From contig CAWIZE010000014.1 in NCBI GenBank assembly GCA_963840545.1, forward strand, positions 32,427 to 96,426: a stretch of DNA of 64,000 nt, in the 5' to 3' direction. The notes under the pieces are model-generated. The model was not told the DNA's origin. It saw only the letters and a list, made by a program, of their open reading frames with translations, and did not search any database. Numbering within the stretch: the stretch's first letter is position 1; each line of letters opens with the position of its first letter. This DNA is from JAKAWQ01 sp963840545 (lineage in GTDB: Bacteria > Pseudomonadota > Alphaproteobacteria > Acetobacterales > Acetobacteraceae). The position numbers and the translations under genes are program-made. Shown here piece by piece: positions 14,946 through 24,034 of the stretch.

Positions 14946-16771
14946 GCGGCCCCGCCGGCGGGCCGCTCGCGATCGAGGATTACGCGCTGATCGGCGATTG
15001 CCGCTCGGCCGCCCTGGTCGGGCGCAACGGCTCGATCGACTGGCTCTGCCTGCCGCGCTTCGATTCCGATGCCTGCTTCGCGGCCCTGCTCGGGAACCCC
15101 CAGCATGGGCGGTTCCGGATCGCCCCGGCGGACCCGGAACCGCGCGTGCGGCGGACCTATCGCGACGGCACGCTGGTGCTCGAGACCGAGTTCGAGACCG
15201 CGGACGGCACCGCCGTGCTGATCGATTTCATGGTCTGGGGCGCGGCGCAGCCGACGCTCGTGCGCCTCGTCGAGGGCAGGCGCGGGCGCGTCGCGTTCGA
15301 GCTCGATCTCGTCGTCCGCTTCGATTACGGCCTGACCGTCCCCTGGGTGACGCGGATCGAGGATGGCAGCGGCATCAGCATGATCGCCGGGCCGCACGGG
15401 CTCGTGCTCAGGACGCCGGTCGCGCTGCGCGGGGAGGATATGGCCACGCGCGGGCATTTCTCGGTCGGCGAGGGCCAGGCGGTTTCGTTCGTGCTCGGCT
15501 ATTGGGCCTCGAACGAGCGGGTGCCGGCTGGCGTGGACGCCGCGCACGCGCTCGGGCGGACCGAAGCGCACTGGCGGCAGTGGAGCCGGCGGATGCGCGA
15601 TGCCGGCGAATGGACCGAGCCGGTGCGGCGCTCGCTGATCACGCTCAAGGCGCTGACCTACGCGCCCACGGGCGGGATGGTCGCGGCGCCGACCACCTCG
15701 CTGCCGGAGGCGCTCGGCGGGACGCGCAACTGGGACTACCGCTATTGCTGGCTCCGCGATGCGACGCTGACCCTCGTGGCGCTGATGGAGGCGGGCTATT
15801 TCGACGAGGCCGCCGCCTGGCGGGACTGGCTGCACCGCTCGGTCGCGGGCAGCCCCGATCAGGTCCAGATCATGTACGGGATCGGCGGCGAGCGGCGGCT
15901 GGCCGAATGGGAGGCGGCCTGGCTGCCGGGCTATCAGGGCGCCCGGCCGGTGCGCATCGGCAACGCGGCGGCGGGGCAGCAGCAGCTCGACGTGTACGGC
16001 GAGGTGATGGACGCGCTGCACCACGCGCGCGAGGGCGGGCTGCCGCTCGCGCACACCCCTTGGGCGTTGCAGCAGGCGGTGATGGAGCATCTCGAGACGA
16101 TGTGGGAGGAGCCCGACGACGGAATCTGGGAGGTGCGCGGCGGGCGGCGCCACTTCGTCCACTCCAAGGTGATGGCCTGGGTCGCCTTCGACCGCGTGGT
16201 GCGCGATGCCGAGACCTATGGCCTGCCCGCGCCGCTCGATCGCTGGCGCGCGCTCGCCCGGCGCATGCACGAGGAGATCTGCGCCAAGGGCTTCGATGCC
16301 GCGCGCAACAGCTTCACGCAGAGCTACGGCTCGCCGGGGCTCGATGCGAGCCTGCTCATGATCCCGGTGGTGGGATTCCTGCCCGCCGACGATCCGCGCG
16401 TCACCGGGACGGTGGCGGCGATCGAGCGGGAGCTGCTGGCGGACGGGTTCGTGCGCCGCTACCGCACCGAGGAGGGCGCGGACGGCCTGCCGGCGGGGGA
16501 GGGGGTGTTCCTCGCCTGCAGCTTCTGGCTCGCCGATGTGTACGCGATGCAGGGGCGGACGCGCGAGGCGCGGGCGATGTTCGAGCGGCTGCTGGCGCTG
16601 CGCAACGATGTCGGGCTGCTCGCCGAGGAATATGATCCGCAGGCGAAGCGGCAGGTCGGGAATTTCCCCCAGGCCTTTTCCCACCTCGCGCTGGTCGGCA
16701 CCGCGCTCAACCTCGACCAGCACGGTCCGGCGGAGAAGCGAAGCCGCCGCGGGCGGCGGAACGCACACTGA
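14942..16771 (+). CDS. Glycoside hydrolase family 15 protein (glucoamylase/trehalase-like)
   Basis: A 609-residue protein with the N-terminal trehalase/glucoamylase domain ('IEDYALIGDCRSAALVGRNG', 'SIDWLCLPRFDSDACFAALL') followed by the (alpha/alpha)6 barrel of GH15. Barrel landmarks are 'GGTRNWDYRYCWLRDATLTL', 'RIGNAAAGQQQLDVYGEVMD', 'EPDDGIWEVRGGRRHFVHSK' (the Glu of 'G-I-W-E' is in the general-acid region) and 'CSFWLADVYAMQGRTREA'. Relatives cleave alpha-glucosidic bonds in maltooligosaccharides or trehalose. No signal peptide is seen, so it is probably cytoplasmic. The start is a GTG at 14942 overlapping the acyl-CoA dehydrogenase stop; the open frame upstream lies inside that gene and is not conserved. 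Confidence 0.9.
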   Translation: MSGPAGGPLAIEDYALIGDCRSAALVGRNGSIDWLCLPRFDSDACFAALLGNPQHGRFRIAPADPEPRVRRTYRDGTLVLETEFETADGTAVLIDFMVWGAAQPTLVRLVEGRRGRVAFELDLVVRFDYGLTVPWVTRIEDGSGISMIAGPHGLVLRTPVALRGEDMATRGHFSVGEGQAVSFVLGYWASNERVPAGVDAAHALGRTEAHWRQWSRRMRDAGEWTEPVRRSLITLKALTYAPTGGMVAAPTTSLPEALGGTRNWDYRYCWLRDATLTLVALMEAGYFDEAAAWRDWLHRSVAGSPDQVQIMYGIGGERRLAEWEAAWLPGYQGARPVRIGNAAAGQQQLDVYGEVMDALHHAREGGLPLAHTPWALQQAVMEHLETMWEEPDDGIWEVRGGRRHFVHSKVMAWVAFDRVVRDAETYGLPAPLDRWRALARRMHEEICAKGFDAARNSFTQSYGSPGLDASLLMIPVVGFLPADDPRVTGTVAAIERELLADGFVRRYRTEEGADGLPAGEGVFLACSFWLADVYAMQGRTREARAMFERLLALRNDVGLLAEEYDPQAKRQVGNFPQAFSHLALVGTALNLDQHGPAEKRSRRGRRNAH

Positions 16772-17001
16772 GGAGGGGGGACGGGCGGGATCGCGGATTT
16801 GTACTTATGTTTCACGTCAAACATGACAAAAACCCATAGGTCACAAACTCGTTCCGCGGCCGAACGTGCGGATTTTGCGACAATTCGCAGGCAATGGCGA
16901 TGTCTCAGGAGCCTTGGTTGCGCGGCGGGCGCCGGCCGGGCTCAATCGGCGGCGGGCATCAGCGAAGCCGCCGGGAAGAAACCGACCAGGAGGGAACCAA
17001 G

Positions 17002-17322
17002 ATGTATGACATGAAGAATCTCGCCGCGCTCAAGACCATGGACCAGGCGGCCGAGGCCGGGATGAAGGCCTTCTGGGCGTTCGACAAGGCGGCCTTCGCG
17101 CCCGGCGCGCTGGATGTGAAGACGAAGCAGATGATGGCGCTGGCGGTGGCGCTGACGACCCAGTGCCCCTATTGCATCGAGATCCACACCGGCGAGGCGC
17201 GCAAGGCCGGCGCCACGGATGCCGAGCTTGCCGAGACGGCGGTGGTGGCGGCGGCGATGCGCGCCGGCGCGGCGATTACCCACGCGACGCACATGTTCCG
17301 GGGCCAGCGCCAGCCTTCATAA
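17002..17322 (+). CDS. AhpD-like carboxymuconolactone decarboxylase-family protein
   Basis: A 106-residue protein with the AhpD-type redox motif: Cys55-Pro-Tyr-Cys58, Glu60 and His62 in 'TTQCPYCIEIHTGEARKAGA'. These small helical proteins act as peroxidase partners or disulfide reductases, usually as oligomers in the cytoplasm. An AGGAGGG site lies 8-14 bases before the ATG. It stands alone between the GH15 gene and an IS remnant. A 230-base leader upstream (16772-17001) is AT-richer around 16800-16880, but no regulator gene is adjacent. Confidence 0.88.
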   Translation: MYDMKNLAALKTMDQAAEAGMKAFWAFDKAAFAPGALDVKTKQMMALAVALTTQCPYCIEIHTGEARKAGATDAELAETAVVAAAMRAGAAITHATHMFRGQRQPS

Positions 17323-17376
17323 AAAGTTGACACTGGGCGTTCGTCCAAGCGCCCGATTGACGCGGCGTTTGGTGAT

Positions 17377-17392
17377 CGCCACGCGCGTGGCG
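17377..17392. repeat. 16-bp perfect palindrome
   Basis: CGCCACGCGCGTGGCG reads the same on both strands. It lies in the 270-base gap between the AhpD-like gene and the IS481 remnant, where no gene is recognisable. Confidence 0.5.
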
Positions 17393-17593
17393 AAACTCTG
17401 CGATCGGGCACTGGAGCGTGACGACCGGCGGCGCAAATCAAGCGGCGCGGGAGAGCCTGTGGCGTGATCGGACAAGGACTCCAGGTCATCCCGCTGCGAT
17501 CTCCTGCGCGGGATGCCGGGCGAGAGATTGTCGATGGGCAAGATACGCGACGTGCTGTCGGGCGCCTCCCGTGGGATTGCCGGCAGGCCTCAG

Positions 17594-18490
17594 GTGTACA
17601 GTTCATAGACATCGTTTCAACGGGTCGGGTAGGCTGTGGATTTGATGGACAACGCTTCGCGCTGCCCACAACCCCACAGACACCACCGTCTCCAATGGAG
17701 ATCAAATTCTGGGATGGAACGGGAGGAGCGTCTCCGGCTGAGCTGGGTCGAAGCCTATGGCAGGCTGAAGGATGCGGGCGCGGTATGTCGCCGCTTTGGC
17801 ATCTCGCGCCCAACGCTCCGGAAGTGGCTGAGCCGTTTTGAGGCGGAAGGAGCGCCGGGGCTTTGCCCGCGGAGCCGAGCCCCGCACCACTCACCCGCGG
17901 CGAAAGTCGGGCCCGCAGAGACCGTCCTGATCCTCGAGCTGCGGCGGACGCGCCACCTCGGGGTCAAGCGCTTGCGCCACGAACTGTATCGTTTACACGG
18001 GTTGCAGCTGTCGCCGGCGACCATCCATAAGACCCTCGTCCGGCACGCCCTCAACGTGCTGCCACGCCGGAAGCGGGACCGCCACAAACCCCGGCGCTAC
18101 AGTCGGCCGACCCCGGGTGATCGAGTACAGGTGGATAGCTGCAAGATCTGGCCCGGGCTCTACCAATTTGCCGCGCTCGCCACACCTGAACGGCAAGGTC
18201 GAACGGGTTCAGCGCACCGCGCTGGAGGAGTTCTGGCCCACGGTGGATCCCAAGGCTTCGGATGCCCCGGATCGCCTCGCCGAGTGGGTCCATCACTACA
18301 ACCGGGATCGGCGACACGAGGCCTTGAACGGCTCGACACCGATCGACCGCGTGTGCGAACGCGCCGGCAAGATTCCACTGCATGGCGACGTCGGCGATGC
18401 CTATGAGCCCGCTAAGGAGCGCATCCGTGTCCGGGACCAAGCCGTTGATATCTCGTTACGATCATTGAAACGATGCCTGTCAACGCCAGA
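17594..18490 (+). mobile_element. IS481-family insertion sequence remnant
   Basis: About 0.9 kb is bounded by imperfect inverted ends. The left side carries GACATCGTTTCAAC near 17608-17621; the right side carries GTTTCA-like TTGAAACGATGCCTGTC near 18466-18481 in inverse orientation. The transposase between them has lost its catalytic centre, so this copy cannot move by itself. Confidence 0.7.
17714..18480 (+). pseudogene. IS481-family transposase, catalytic core deleted
   Basis: The N-terminal part has the helix-turn-helix 'AYGRLKDAGAVCRRFGISRP', 'TLRKWLSRFEAEGAPGLC', then 'THHxGxKRLRHEL'-like 'HLGVKRLRHELYRLHGLQLS' and 'RYSRPTPGDRVQVDSCKIWP'. At ~18177 the frame changes and the protein resumes with the C-terminal 'SPHLNGKVERVQRTALEEFW', 'EWVHHYNRDRRHEALNGSTP' and 'RVRDQAVDISLRSLKRC'. 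The segment that should hold the first two DDE aspartates is gone. Both ends of the gene survive but its active site does not. Confidence 0.88.
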
Positions 18491-19058
18491 CGAGCGTTCG
18501 CTCGAACGCCGTCGCACAATCGGTCGTTCTCACACGAACCATGGACTTTGGGGGCGGTACCGGCGGCGTCTCGGTCGTCCTGCCCTACATCCATAGGGAC
18601 GCGGACTCGAGCGCCTTCAGCGGCTCGAGCCAGGGCTCGAGGCCCCGGACGGAGTCCCAACGCGCAATGCGCGTTGGGTGCCCGACCCCATCCATTTGGC
18701 GGCCGCAGAGACGGAAGGGTTCCAAGGGCTCAGCCCTTGGCGGGGGGTGCAGGGGGGCGGAGCCCCCTGGCCTTACGCTGCCGAGAGCAGGCCAGCATCA
18801 TTCGGTTCCGAAGTGCGATTCTTCTCCGCTTCCAGGGTACTGTGACCTGGGTCACTGCGCACTTCTCATATTCCAGCGATGGTGCGCACGAGGCGGCGTG
18901 ACGGGGGACGCGATCGTGCATACGGTGCAGGTGGCATGGCCAGAGCGGCGCGGCCGCAGACGGCATGCAGCAAAGCGAATAGCGCGCACCGGGCCGCTGC
19001 CCCAAAGCAGCCGCTGATCCCGCACCGTTAGACTGACCCAAGCGAGGAGCGAGGCACC
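18491..19058. other. Non-coding, hairpin-rich spacer
   Basis: No recognisable gene. Three inverted repeats crowd into ~115 bases: CCCAACGCGCA-A-TGCGCGTTGGG (18656-18678), CCAAGGG-CTCAG-CCCTTGG (18722-18740) and CAGGGGGGC-GGA-GCCCCCTG (18750-18769, one extra G). The last ~60 bases hold the TauE/SafE gene leader with a GCGAGGAGCGAGG ribosome-binding site. Confidence 0.6.
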
Positions 19059-20009
19059 ATGACCGGCGTCAGCGAATTGGCGACGATCGACAGCGCAACC
19101 ACCGAGATCACGGCAGCCGCGGTCCTTCCGCTCCCGGTCGCCGTTGCGACGCGTCTCGCGGCCCGGCTCGCCTCCGGCAGAGGTGCGCGTCCCCTCGACA
19201 AATGGGCCCTGGCCGCGATCGGCATTTTGCTGCTCGCCTCTTATGTTGCGCTGCTGGCGGTGATGGGCATGGCTGCCTCGATTGCGCCGATGATTGCGAT
19301 TGCCGGTTCGGCGGGCGTCTCGAGCGTGGCCGGCTTTGCATTCTCCGCGGTCAGCCAGCCGGCGCTCGCGCCCTTCATGAACGATCCCCTCCGTCTCGTG
19401 CAAATCCTGATGGTGTGCAGCATCACGACCCAATGCTTCGCAATCGTCTCATTGTGGCGGCACATGGATTGGCGGCGCCTGCCATTCTATCTCGCGGGTG
19501 GCGCGCTGGGCCTGCCTGTCGGGGTCTATCTCCTGTTGCATCTCGGTCTGGTGGGATTCCACGCCGCGATCGGTGCGCTGCTGCTGGTCTATGGAAGCTA
19601 TGTTCTGTTGAAGCGCCCGCTCGTCATGTCCTGGGGCGGATGGCCGGCAGAGGTGGCCGTTGGCTTCCTCGGCGGCATCACCGGCGGCCTCGCCGCCTTT
19701 CCGGGCGCGGCGATCACCGTCTGGTGCAGCATGAAAGGCTGGGACAAGACCCGCCAGCGCGGCGTCTATCAGCCATTCATCCTGGCGATGCAGTTCATGG
19801 CCCTGGCCACGATCGCACTCATGCGCACGCATAGCGGCAGCGCAACGATGGGAGCCTACGCGATGCTCTCCGACGCGATTGTCTTCGTCCCTGCAACGCT
19901 GCTGGGTTCGTGGTTCGGTTTGCACATTTTCAAGAAGATCTCGGACGAGAATTTCAGACGCTGTCTTGGCGCGCTCCTGGCGCTCTCCGGCGTGCTGATG
20001 ATTGTCTGA
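19059..20009 (+). CDS. TauE/SafE-family permease
   Basis: A 316-residue membrane protein with around eight hydrophobic segments after a ~45-residue polar N terminus. Features of the sulfite/sulfonate exporter (TauE/SafE) family are 'GSAGVSSVAGFAFSAVSQPA', 'PFYLAGGALGLPVGVYLLLH', 'EVAVGFLGGITGGLAAFPGA' and 'TRQRGVYQPFILAMQFMALA'. The 'G-G-I-T-G-G-L-A-x-F-P-G' repeat is the family mark. Members move sulfite, sulfoacetate or other small anions. It lies between IS481 and IS21 remnants with no sulfur genes beside it, so the substrate is not inferable. Confidence 0.82.
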   Translation: MTGVSELATIDSATTEITAAAVLPLPVAVATRLAARLASGRGARPLDKWALAAIGILLLASYVALLAVMGMAASIAPMIAIAGSAGVSSVAGFAFSAVSQPALAPFMNDPLRLVQILMVCSITTQCFAIVSLWRHMDWRRLPFYLAGGALGLPVGVYLLLHLGLVGFHAAIGALLLVYGSYVLLKRPLVMSWGGWPAEVAVGFLGGITGGLAAFPGAAITVWCSMKGWDKTRQRGVYQPFILAMQFMALATIALMRTHSGSATMGAYAMLSDAIVFVPATLLGSWFGLHIFKKISDENFRRCLGALLALSGVLMIV

Positions 20010-20173
20010 TACCGGACGCCCAAATGAGCGCCTCAACCTTGCAGGCGGGCACCACTGTCACGGGTCGTTGCGGGTTGGCCACCGGCCGGCGGCGGCCGAT
20101 GTACGCGCCGGCGACAAAATCCCTCACTGAAGCGGCCGGGTGGTCCGGCTGCGCCGGTATAAGGTCCATCGCT

Positions 20174-20823
20174 GTGAAGCTCTTTGCGTTGAGCGCAGAG
20201 GGCTGGGGGATGAAGCTCGTGGAACGGTATGGTCGGGTCCGCCACGCGGTGCGGATCGAGGGGATCAGCCGTCGTGAGGCGGCGCGGCGTTTCGGGATCG
20301 ACCCTCGGACGGTGGCGAAGATGCTGGCCTTCTCGCTGCCGCCCGGTTGCCGGCGCAGCCATCCGCCGGCGCGCCCGAAGCTGGATGCGTTCGTCGGGAT
20401 GATCGACCGGACCCTGGAGGATGATAAGGGGCGGCCGGCGAAGCAGCGGCATACGTCCAAGCGGATTTTCGAGCGTTTGCGCGACGAGCACGGCTGCGGC
20501 GGCGGCGTGCCGCTGTCGATCCTGCACGACAGCACCAAGTTGGCGCTGGCGCGGATCGTGGGCGACGGGAGCCGCCAGCTTCGCGGCGTTGAACGAGCAA
20601 TTGCTGGCGGACTGCCGCCGTCGCCTCGACGATCGGCTGCCCGTTCGACGAATGGACCGGCGTGTTCGCCCCCGAACGGCTTACCGGCGCGCTGCTCGAC
20701 CGGCTGACCCACCACGTCCGCATCCTGTCGATGAACGGCGACAGCGATCGGCTCGAACAGAGCAAGCGGCGTCAACGCGCCGAGCGGGGCACCAAACCAC
20801 CGGAAGCCCCTCCCGACGAATGA
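20174..20823 (+). pseudogene. IS21-family istA-istB remnant with internal deletions
   Basis: Four collinear scraps can be read. First comes IstA N-terminal 'MKLVERYGRVRHAVRIEGIS' with the helix-turn-helix 'RREAARRFGIDPRTVAKMLA' and 'KQRHTSKRIFERLRDEHG'. Then IstA central 'PLSILHDSTKLALARIVGDG', then 'ASFAALNEQLLADCRRRLDD' from near the IstA end. Finally the IstB C terminus, 20641-20823, 'PFDEWTGVFAPERLTGALLD' and 'RLTHHVRILSMNGDSDRLEQ'. The DDE core of IstA and the AAA+ core of IstB are missing. The order is preserved, so this is one element shrunk from within, not several insertions. Confidence 0.85.
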
Positions 20824-20830
20824 CAGACCC

Positions 20831-20864
20831 GCAGCCGGGCGCCCTGTACGGAGCGCCTGGCTGC
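20831..20864. terminator. Hairpin after the IS21 remnant
   Basis: GCAGCCGGGCGC pairs with GCGCCTGGCTGC (12-bp stem with one G-U pair and a ten-base loop). It follows the IstB-like stop by eight bases, so it may have been the element's own terminator. Confidence 0.5.
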
Positions 20865-21017
20865 CATCGTCCGTGGTGCAGTTCTGCTCCGGCCCGCCGC
20901 TGCATTTTTCCTTCGGCGTTGACAGATTCCGCGGCGCCTTTCCCCAGCGGCTTCGCTGGGGGCGCTCGGCGTCGCGTGTCCATCTCTTCTCCCGATGGCC
21001 GCTTCTCCCGATGGCGG

Positions 21018-21260
21018 TCACGCGGGCCTTGGATCGTGCCCACTGCCGTGGTGTAGGAGCGCGGCGGCGAGCAGATCGGTGACCTCCGGCGGGTTCGGCT
21101 CGCCGTGCTCGATCCGATCGGCCGGCACCCGAAGGGCGAGCACAAGGGTCTTCGAGCGTGCCTCGGCCCCGGTGGCCCCGTAGGCCGGGACAGCGGGCAA
21201 AGCCGGCGCCTCGCCGATCCGGCGACCGTCCTCCTCGCGCTTGATCTCGAGCGTCAGCAT
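21018..21260 (-). CDS. Orphan HicB-like antitoxin
   Basis: An 80-residue protein starting 'MLTLEIKREEDGRRIGEAPA', then 'LPAVPAYGATGAEARSKTLV', 'LALRVPADRIEHGEPNPPEV'. It fits the HicB partial-RNase-H fold ('x-I-E-R-E-D-D-G-R-W-I-A-E-V-P-E-L-P-G-V-x-x-Y-G-A-T' in intact relatives), but Pro-Ala replaces the 'E-L' and 'G-V' positions and the last ~15 residues are unlike the family. No HicA toxin lies on either side. Probably a decaying or orphan antitoxin. Confidence 0.6.
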   Translation of the reverse strand: MLTLEIKREEDGRRIGEAPALPAVPAYGATGAEARSKTLVLALRVPADRIEHGEPNPPEVTDLLAAALLHHGSGHDPRPA

Positions 21261-21474
21261 AGCCTCACGCGAGGCTTCGTCCCGGCGGATGCGGTCGGGT
21301 CACGGCCGAGAATATCGGCTTGGATCGTCCTTGGCAGGCAGGAATTCCCGCTTCTGTGGTTCTGGCGGCTTCCTGCCCGGGGCGGCCCAGGTCGACTTGG
21401 AGGGGGTGGGGGCGACGCGCCGGCCTGCTCCGCCCTCCTCCCGCCGATCGCCTGAGCAAAATCAGACCTCCCGC

Positions 21475-22132
21475 ACGAGCGCGAGATCGGCCGGAAGATG
21501 TCGAGCAGCGGCAGAGGGAACTCGTGGTGCGTCGCGCGCTGGATCTGGCGGTTCCGCACCCAGACGTCCGGCTCCTTGACGTAGCGGCGGACATAGAACA
21601 CCGCCAGCGCCGGCAGCACGCCGATGATCAGCAGGCCGCGCCAGCCGATGCTGTTGAAGGGGAACCCGCAGGCCGCGGAAGAAAGCACCAAGCCGAGGCT
21701 CCAGGAACCTTGCGGCACGCCGCTCATGAAGCCGCGCGAGCGCGCCGGTCAGGACTCCATCGCCAGCGCCGCCCCGGCCGGCCATTCCGCCCCCATGCCG
21801 ATGCCGAGCAGCGCGCGGAACACGAAGACCAGCAGGAAGCTCGGCGCGAGGCCGGCCGGCAGATTGCAGACCGAGTGCCAGACGATGGAGATCATCAGCG
21901 GCGTCTTGCGGCCGATCCGGTCCGAGAGCCAGCCGGAGGCGGTCGCGCCGACGAGCCGGAGCCACAAGGTGATCGTGAAGACGGCGGCCACGGCGACGAG
22001 CGGCACGCCGAACGTCCGCGAGGTCGGCGTCATGATCAGCAGGAAGATCGTGAAGTCGAAGGCGTCGAGCGTCCAGCCGAGCCAGGCTGCGACCCACGCA
22101 AGCCACTGGTCCTGGTCGGCTCCTTCCACCAC
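21475..22132 (-). pseudogene. MFS transporter, N-terminal half, with an in-frame stop
   Basis: The frame starts 'MVEGADQDQWLAWVAAWLGW' and 'TLDAFDFTIFLLIM', then 'GWLSDRIGRKTPLMISIVWH' (helix 2-3 loop signature), 'LLGIGMGAEWPAGAALAMES', then a TGA at 21751-21749. It resumes in the same frame with 'PARSRGFMSGVPQGSWSLG', 'FNSIGWRGLLIIGVLPALAV' and 'YVRRYVKEPDVWVRN'. Relatives have Trp where the TGA is (TGG to TGA). Similarity fades after 'LPLLDIFRP', so only helices 1-6 remain. This looks like the SHS/metabolite:H+ symporter branch of the MFS. Confidence 0.82.
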
Positions 22133-22735
22133 GGGACGGCGCCGGCCTCAGGCACTGAAACGGACATTTCGCTTCCCCCGTTTGCCTTGTTGTTGGCCCG
22201 CCAGGTCCAATTCCGGTTGCGGCGGCGAGAGGCGAGCTCATGGCGACGCGATCACGAGCAATGCGGAAATTCCCCATCTCACATGCTAATCATGCATGAG
22301 TTACGATAAGCTGCGTTACGACCCGCGCGTCCTGCCCCGCCTCGCCGGGGCCGGCGCGGCACCTGCTCCGTCCAAACCGCGATGAGGTCCAAGCTGTGAC
22401 GCCGCTCACGGCCCGCCGGGCTCTGTTACGCCTTCATCTCGTCCATCGAAGGACCGGAGAGCGACCGATGACGATGCCGCTCAGCCAAGATCGCCGGCGC
22501 GGGATCGCCGCCGCGGCGACACCGGAGATCGAGCCCCCCGCACGGCCGATCGTCACGATGCGCTGGACCATCGATGCGCGGGCCGGCTGGCCCGTTGGTC
22601 GGTGACCGCCCCGTCTCCATCGTCCCCCACCTGCAAGGCGCTGCGGGCGCGGATGCGATGCACGAGACGACGATCGTGGCTCCGCGCCCGGTCTCGCGAG
22701 GATCGGCCGGGATCAGGCCGTAGGCCCGCGGTCCG
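22133..22735. other. Gene-poor stretch
   Basis: No convincing gene in 603 bases. The frames present are short and compositionally biased. A locally AT-rich patch at 22270-22310 (CATGCTAATCATGCATGAGTTACG) could be a promoter relic. The rest looks like eroded coding DNA without recognisable motifs. Confidence 0.5.
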
Positions 22736-22924
22736 TCATTCCTGGGCCGCCACGTCAACCATCCGCGCGGCGTTCTGCACCGAAATGCCGGCCGCCAGCG
22801 TATGGACGCCGCCGGCCGTGGTCGAAACCTTCACGGTGCCGAGCTCGTCATAGATGGCCACCACGTGGCGGGCCTGGACCTTGAGCAGGCCGCCCCCCTC
22901 GGTCTCGAAATTGACCCAATTCAT
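22736..22924 (-). CDS. Small conserved-looking hypothetical protein
   Basis: 62 residues, beginning 'MNWVNFETEGGGLLKVQARH' and continuing 'VVAIYDELGTVKVSTTAGGV'. The sequence alternates like a small beta-rich domain and ends with a short helix ('SVQNAARMVDVAAQE'). A clear CAGGAGA ribosome-binding site lies 6-12 bases before the ATG, which with the balanced composition argues for a real gene. I do not recognise the family. It stands alone in a decayed zone. Confidence 0.55.
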   Translation of the reverse strand: MNWVNFETEGGGLLKVQARHVVAIYDELGTVKVSTTAGGVHTLAAGISVQNAARMVDVAAQE

Positions 22925-23322
22925 CGCGATCTCCTGCTGTCCCGATGCGCCAGCGGAACGCCTGTCCGCTCGGCTGCGCGGCGGCGTGACGGCCTGCGGG
23001 AGGGGCGGAACTCTTCATGGCGGCAGACATCGCCGGACCATAGGCTCGGGATGACCTGTCGAGCCAGCGTCGATCCACGCGGCGCAGGATCGGTTTCCCG
23101 GCGTCGGGGATGGCGAGCGCTCCTGCCCTTAGCGCGGCCGGCGAGCCGAGCGTTCCTCGCCCCACCGGTGCCGGGGATCTCGTTCCCCGCCATCGGATCG
23201 GACGCCGGCCCGGCGGCCTTGGCGCCCGTCAGGAAGTCGGCCGTCGCGATGACCGGGCGCCTGCCCGCTTATACGGCGTCTCCGCACATCGGGCGGTGCC
23301 GTAGAAAACACCCGCGCCGCCC
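22925..23322. other. Non-coding stretch
   Basis: 398 bases between the small hypothetical gene and the secreted protein gene. No frame shows a recognisable motif and no strong repeat or hairpin stands out. Confidence 0.45.
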
Positions 23323-23694
23323 TCACCGCCCCGCCGTCAGCTCCGTCGCGGTCGCCTCGCGCGCCTCCAGCCCGCCATCGTCGAGGAACAGGCCGTCGCC
23401 GTGGCGCACGAGCCGGACCTCGATCGCCGGCTCCCCGGCGCCGCGCGGCGTCGAGAGCGTGACCGATTGCTCGGGCGCCAGGGTGGCGACGAACCGCACC
23501 ACGGTCCCGTCCGCGCCGTCCAGCATCGTCGCCACCACGCGATAGCCGCCGGCCCCCGGGGAGTAATAGACAATGCCGCTCACCGTCCCGAGGGTGAAGG
23601 TCCTGCCCTCGATCGGCTTCAGCCCATCGGCGTGGGCACTTCCGGCGAGGAGCAGCGCGGCCGTGGCTGCGAGCAGACCGAACCGATGGAACAT
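23323..23694 (-). CDS. Small secreted protein of unknown function
   Basis: A 123-residue protein with a clear signal peptide: 'MFHRFGLLAATAALLLAG', then the cleavage region 'SAHA|DGLKPIEG'. The mature part is beta-rich ('TFTLGTVSGIVYYSPGAGGY', 'RVVATMLDGADGTVVRFVAT', 'SVTLSTPRGAGEPAIEVRLV'). It resembles small periplasmic proteins of unknown function, but I do not recognise the family. The ATG at 23694 was chosen because the signal peptide starts there; the longer frame upstream is arginine-rich and implausible. The upstream region is AT-rich. Confidence 0.65.
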   Translation of the reverse strand: MFHRFGLLAATAALLLAGSAHADGLKPIEGRTFTLGTVSGIVYYSPGAGGYRVVATMLDGADGTVVRFVATLAPEQSVTLSTPRGAGEPAIEVRLVRHGDGLFLDDGGLEAREATATELTAGR

Positions 23695-24034
23695 GATGAC
23701 CCCCGATTGCCCGATTTTCGCCCTGGGTCGGCGAACGTTCGGAACTATCAACGAAAGGGCGGCCCCGCGCTGTGATCCAGGCCACAGCCTCGCGTAACGC
23801 CAGGCGCCGCGGTGGCCCCCGAAGGGCGGCAAAAACGCCCAAAAATGCCGGTTTAGCCCCGCTTCATTTCATCTAACCAATTGAATTTAAATTATACTTC
23901 AATCCGGAGCCGCCGACGTCGCGCCCACTCTGCCCACTTCCGGGCGCCGCAACTTCGAAGGATCGAAGCGAATTCAAAGCGTTTCATCCCGTTCCTGGGG
24001 AATTTTTCGGGCCAGCCCTTGCCGGCGGCTTCCG
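23695..24034. promoter_or_regulatory. Leader of the secreted protein gene and AT-rich spacer
   Basis: 340 bases with no gene. The patch at 23860-23905 (CTTCATTTCATCTAACCAATTGAATTTAAATTATAC) is strikingly AT-rich for this genome. It may hold the promoter of the minus-strand secreted protein gene or mark an insertion scar. No palindrome beyond GGGCG-N7-CGCCC at about 23824-23840. Confidence 0.4.
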
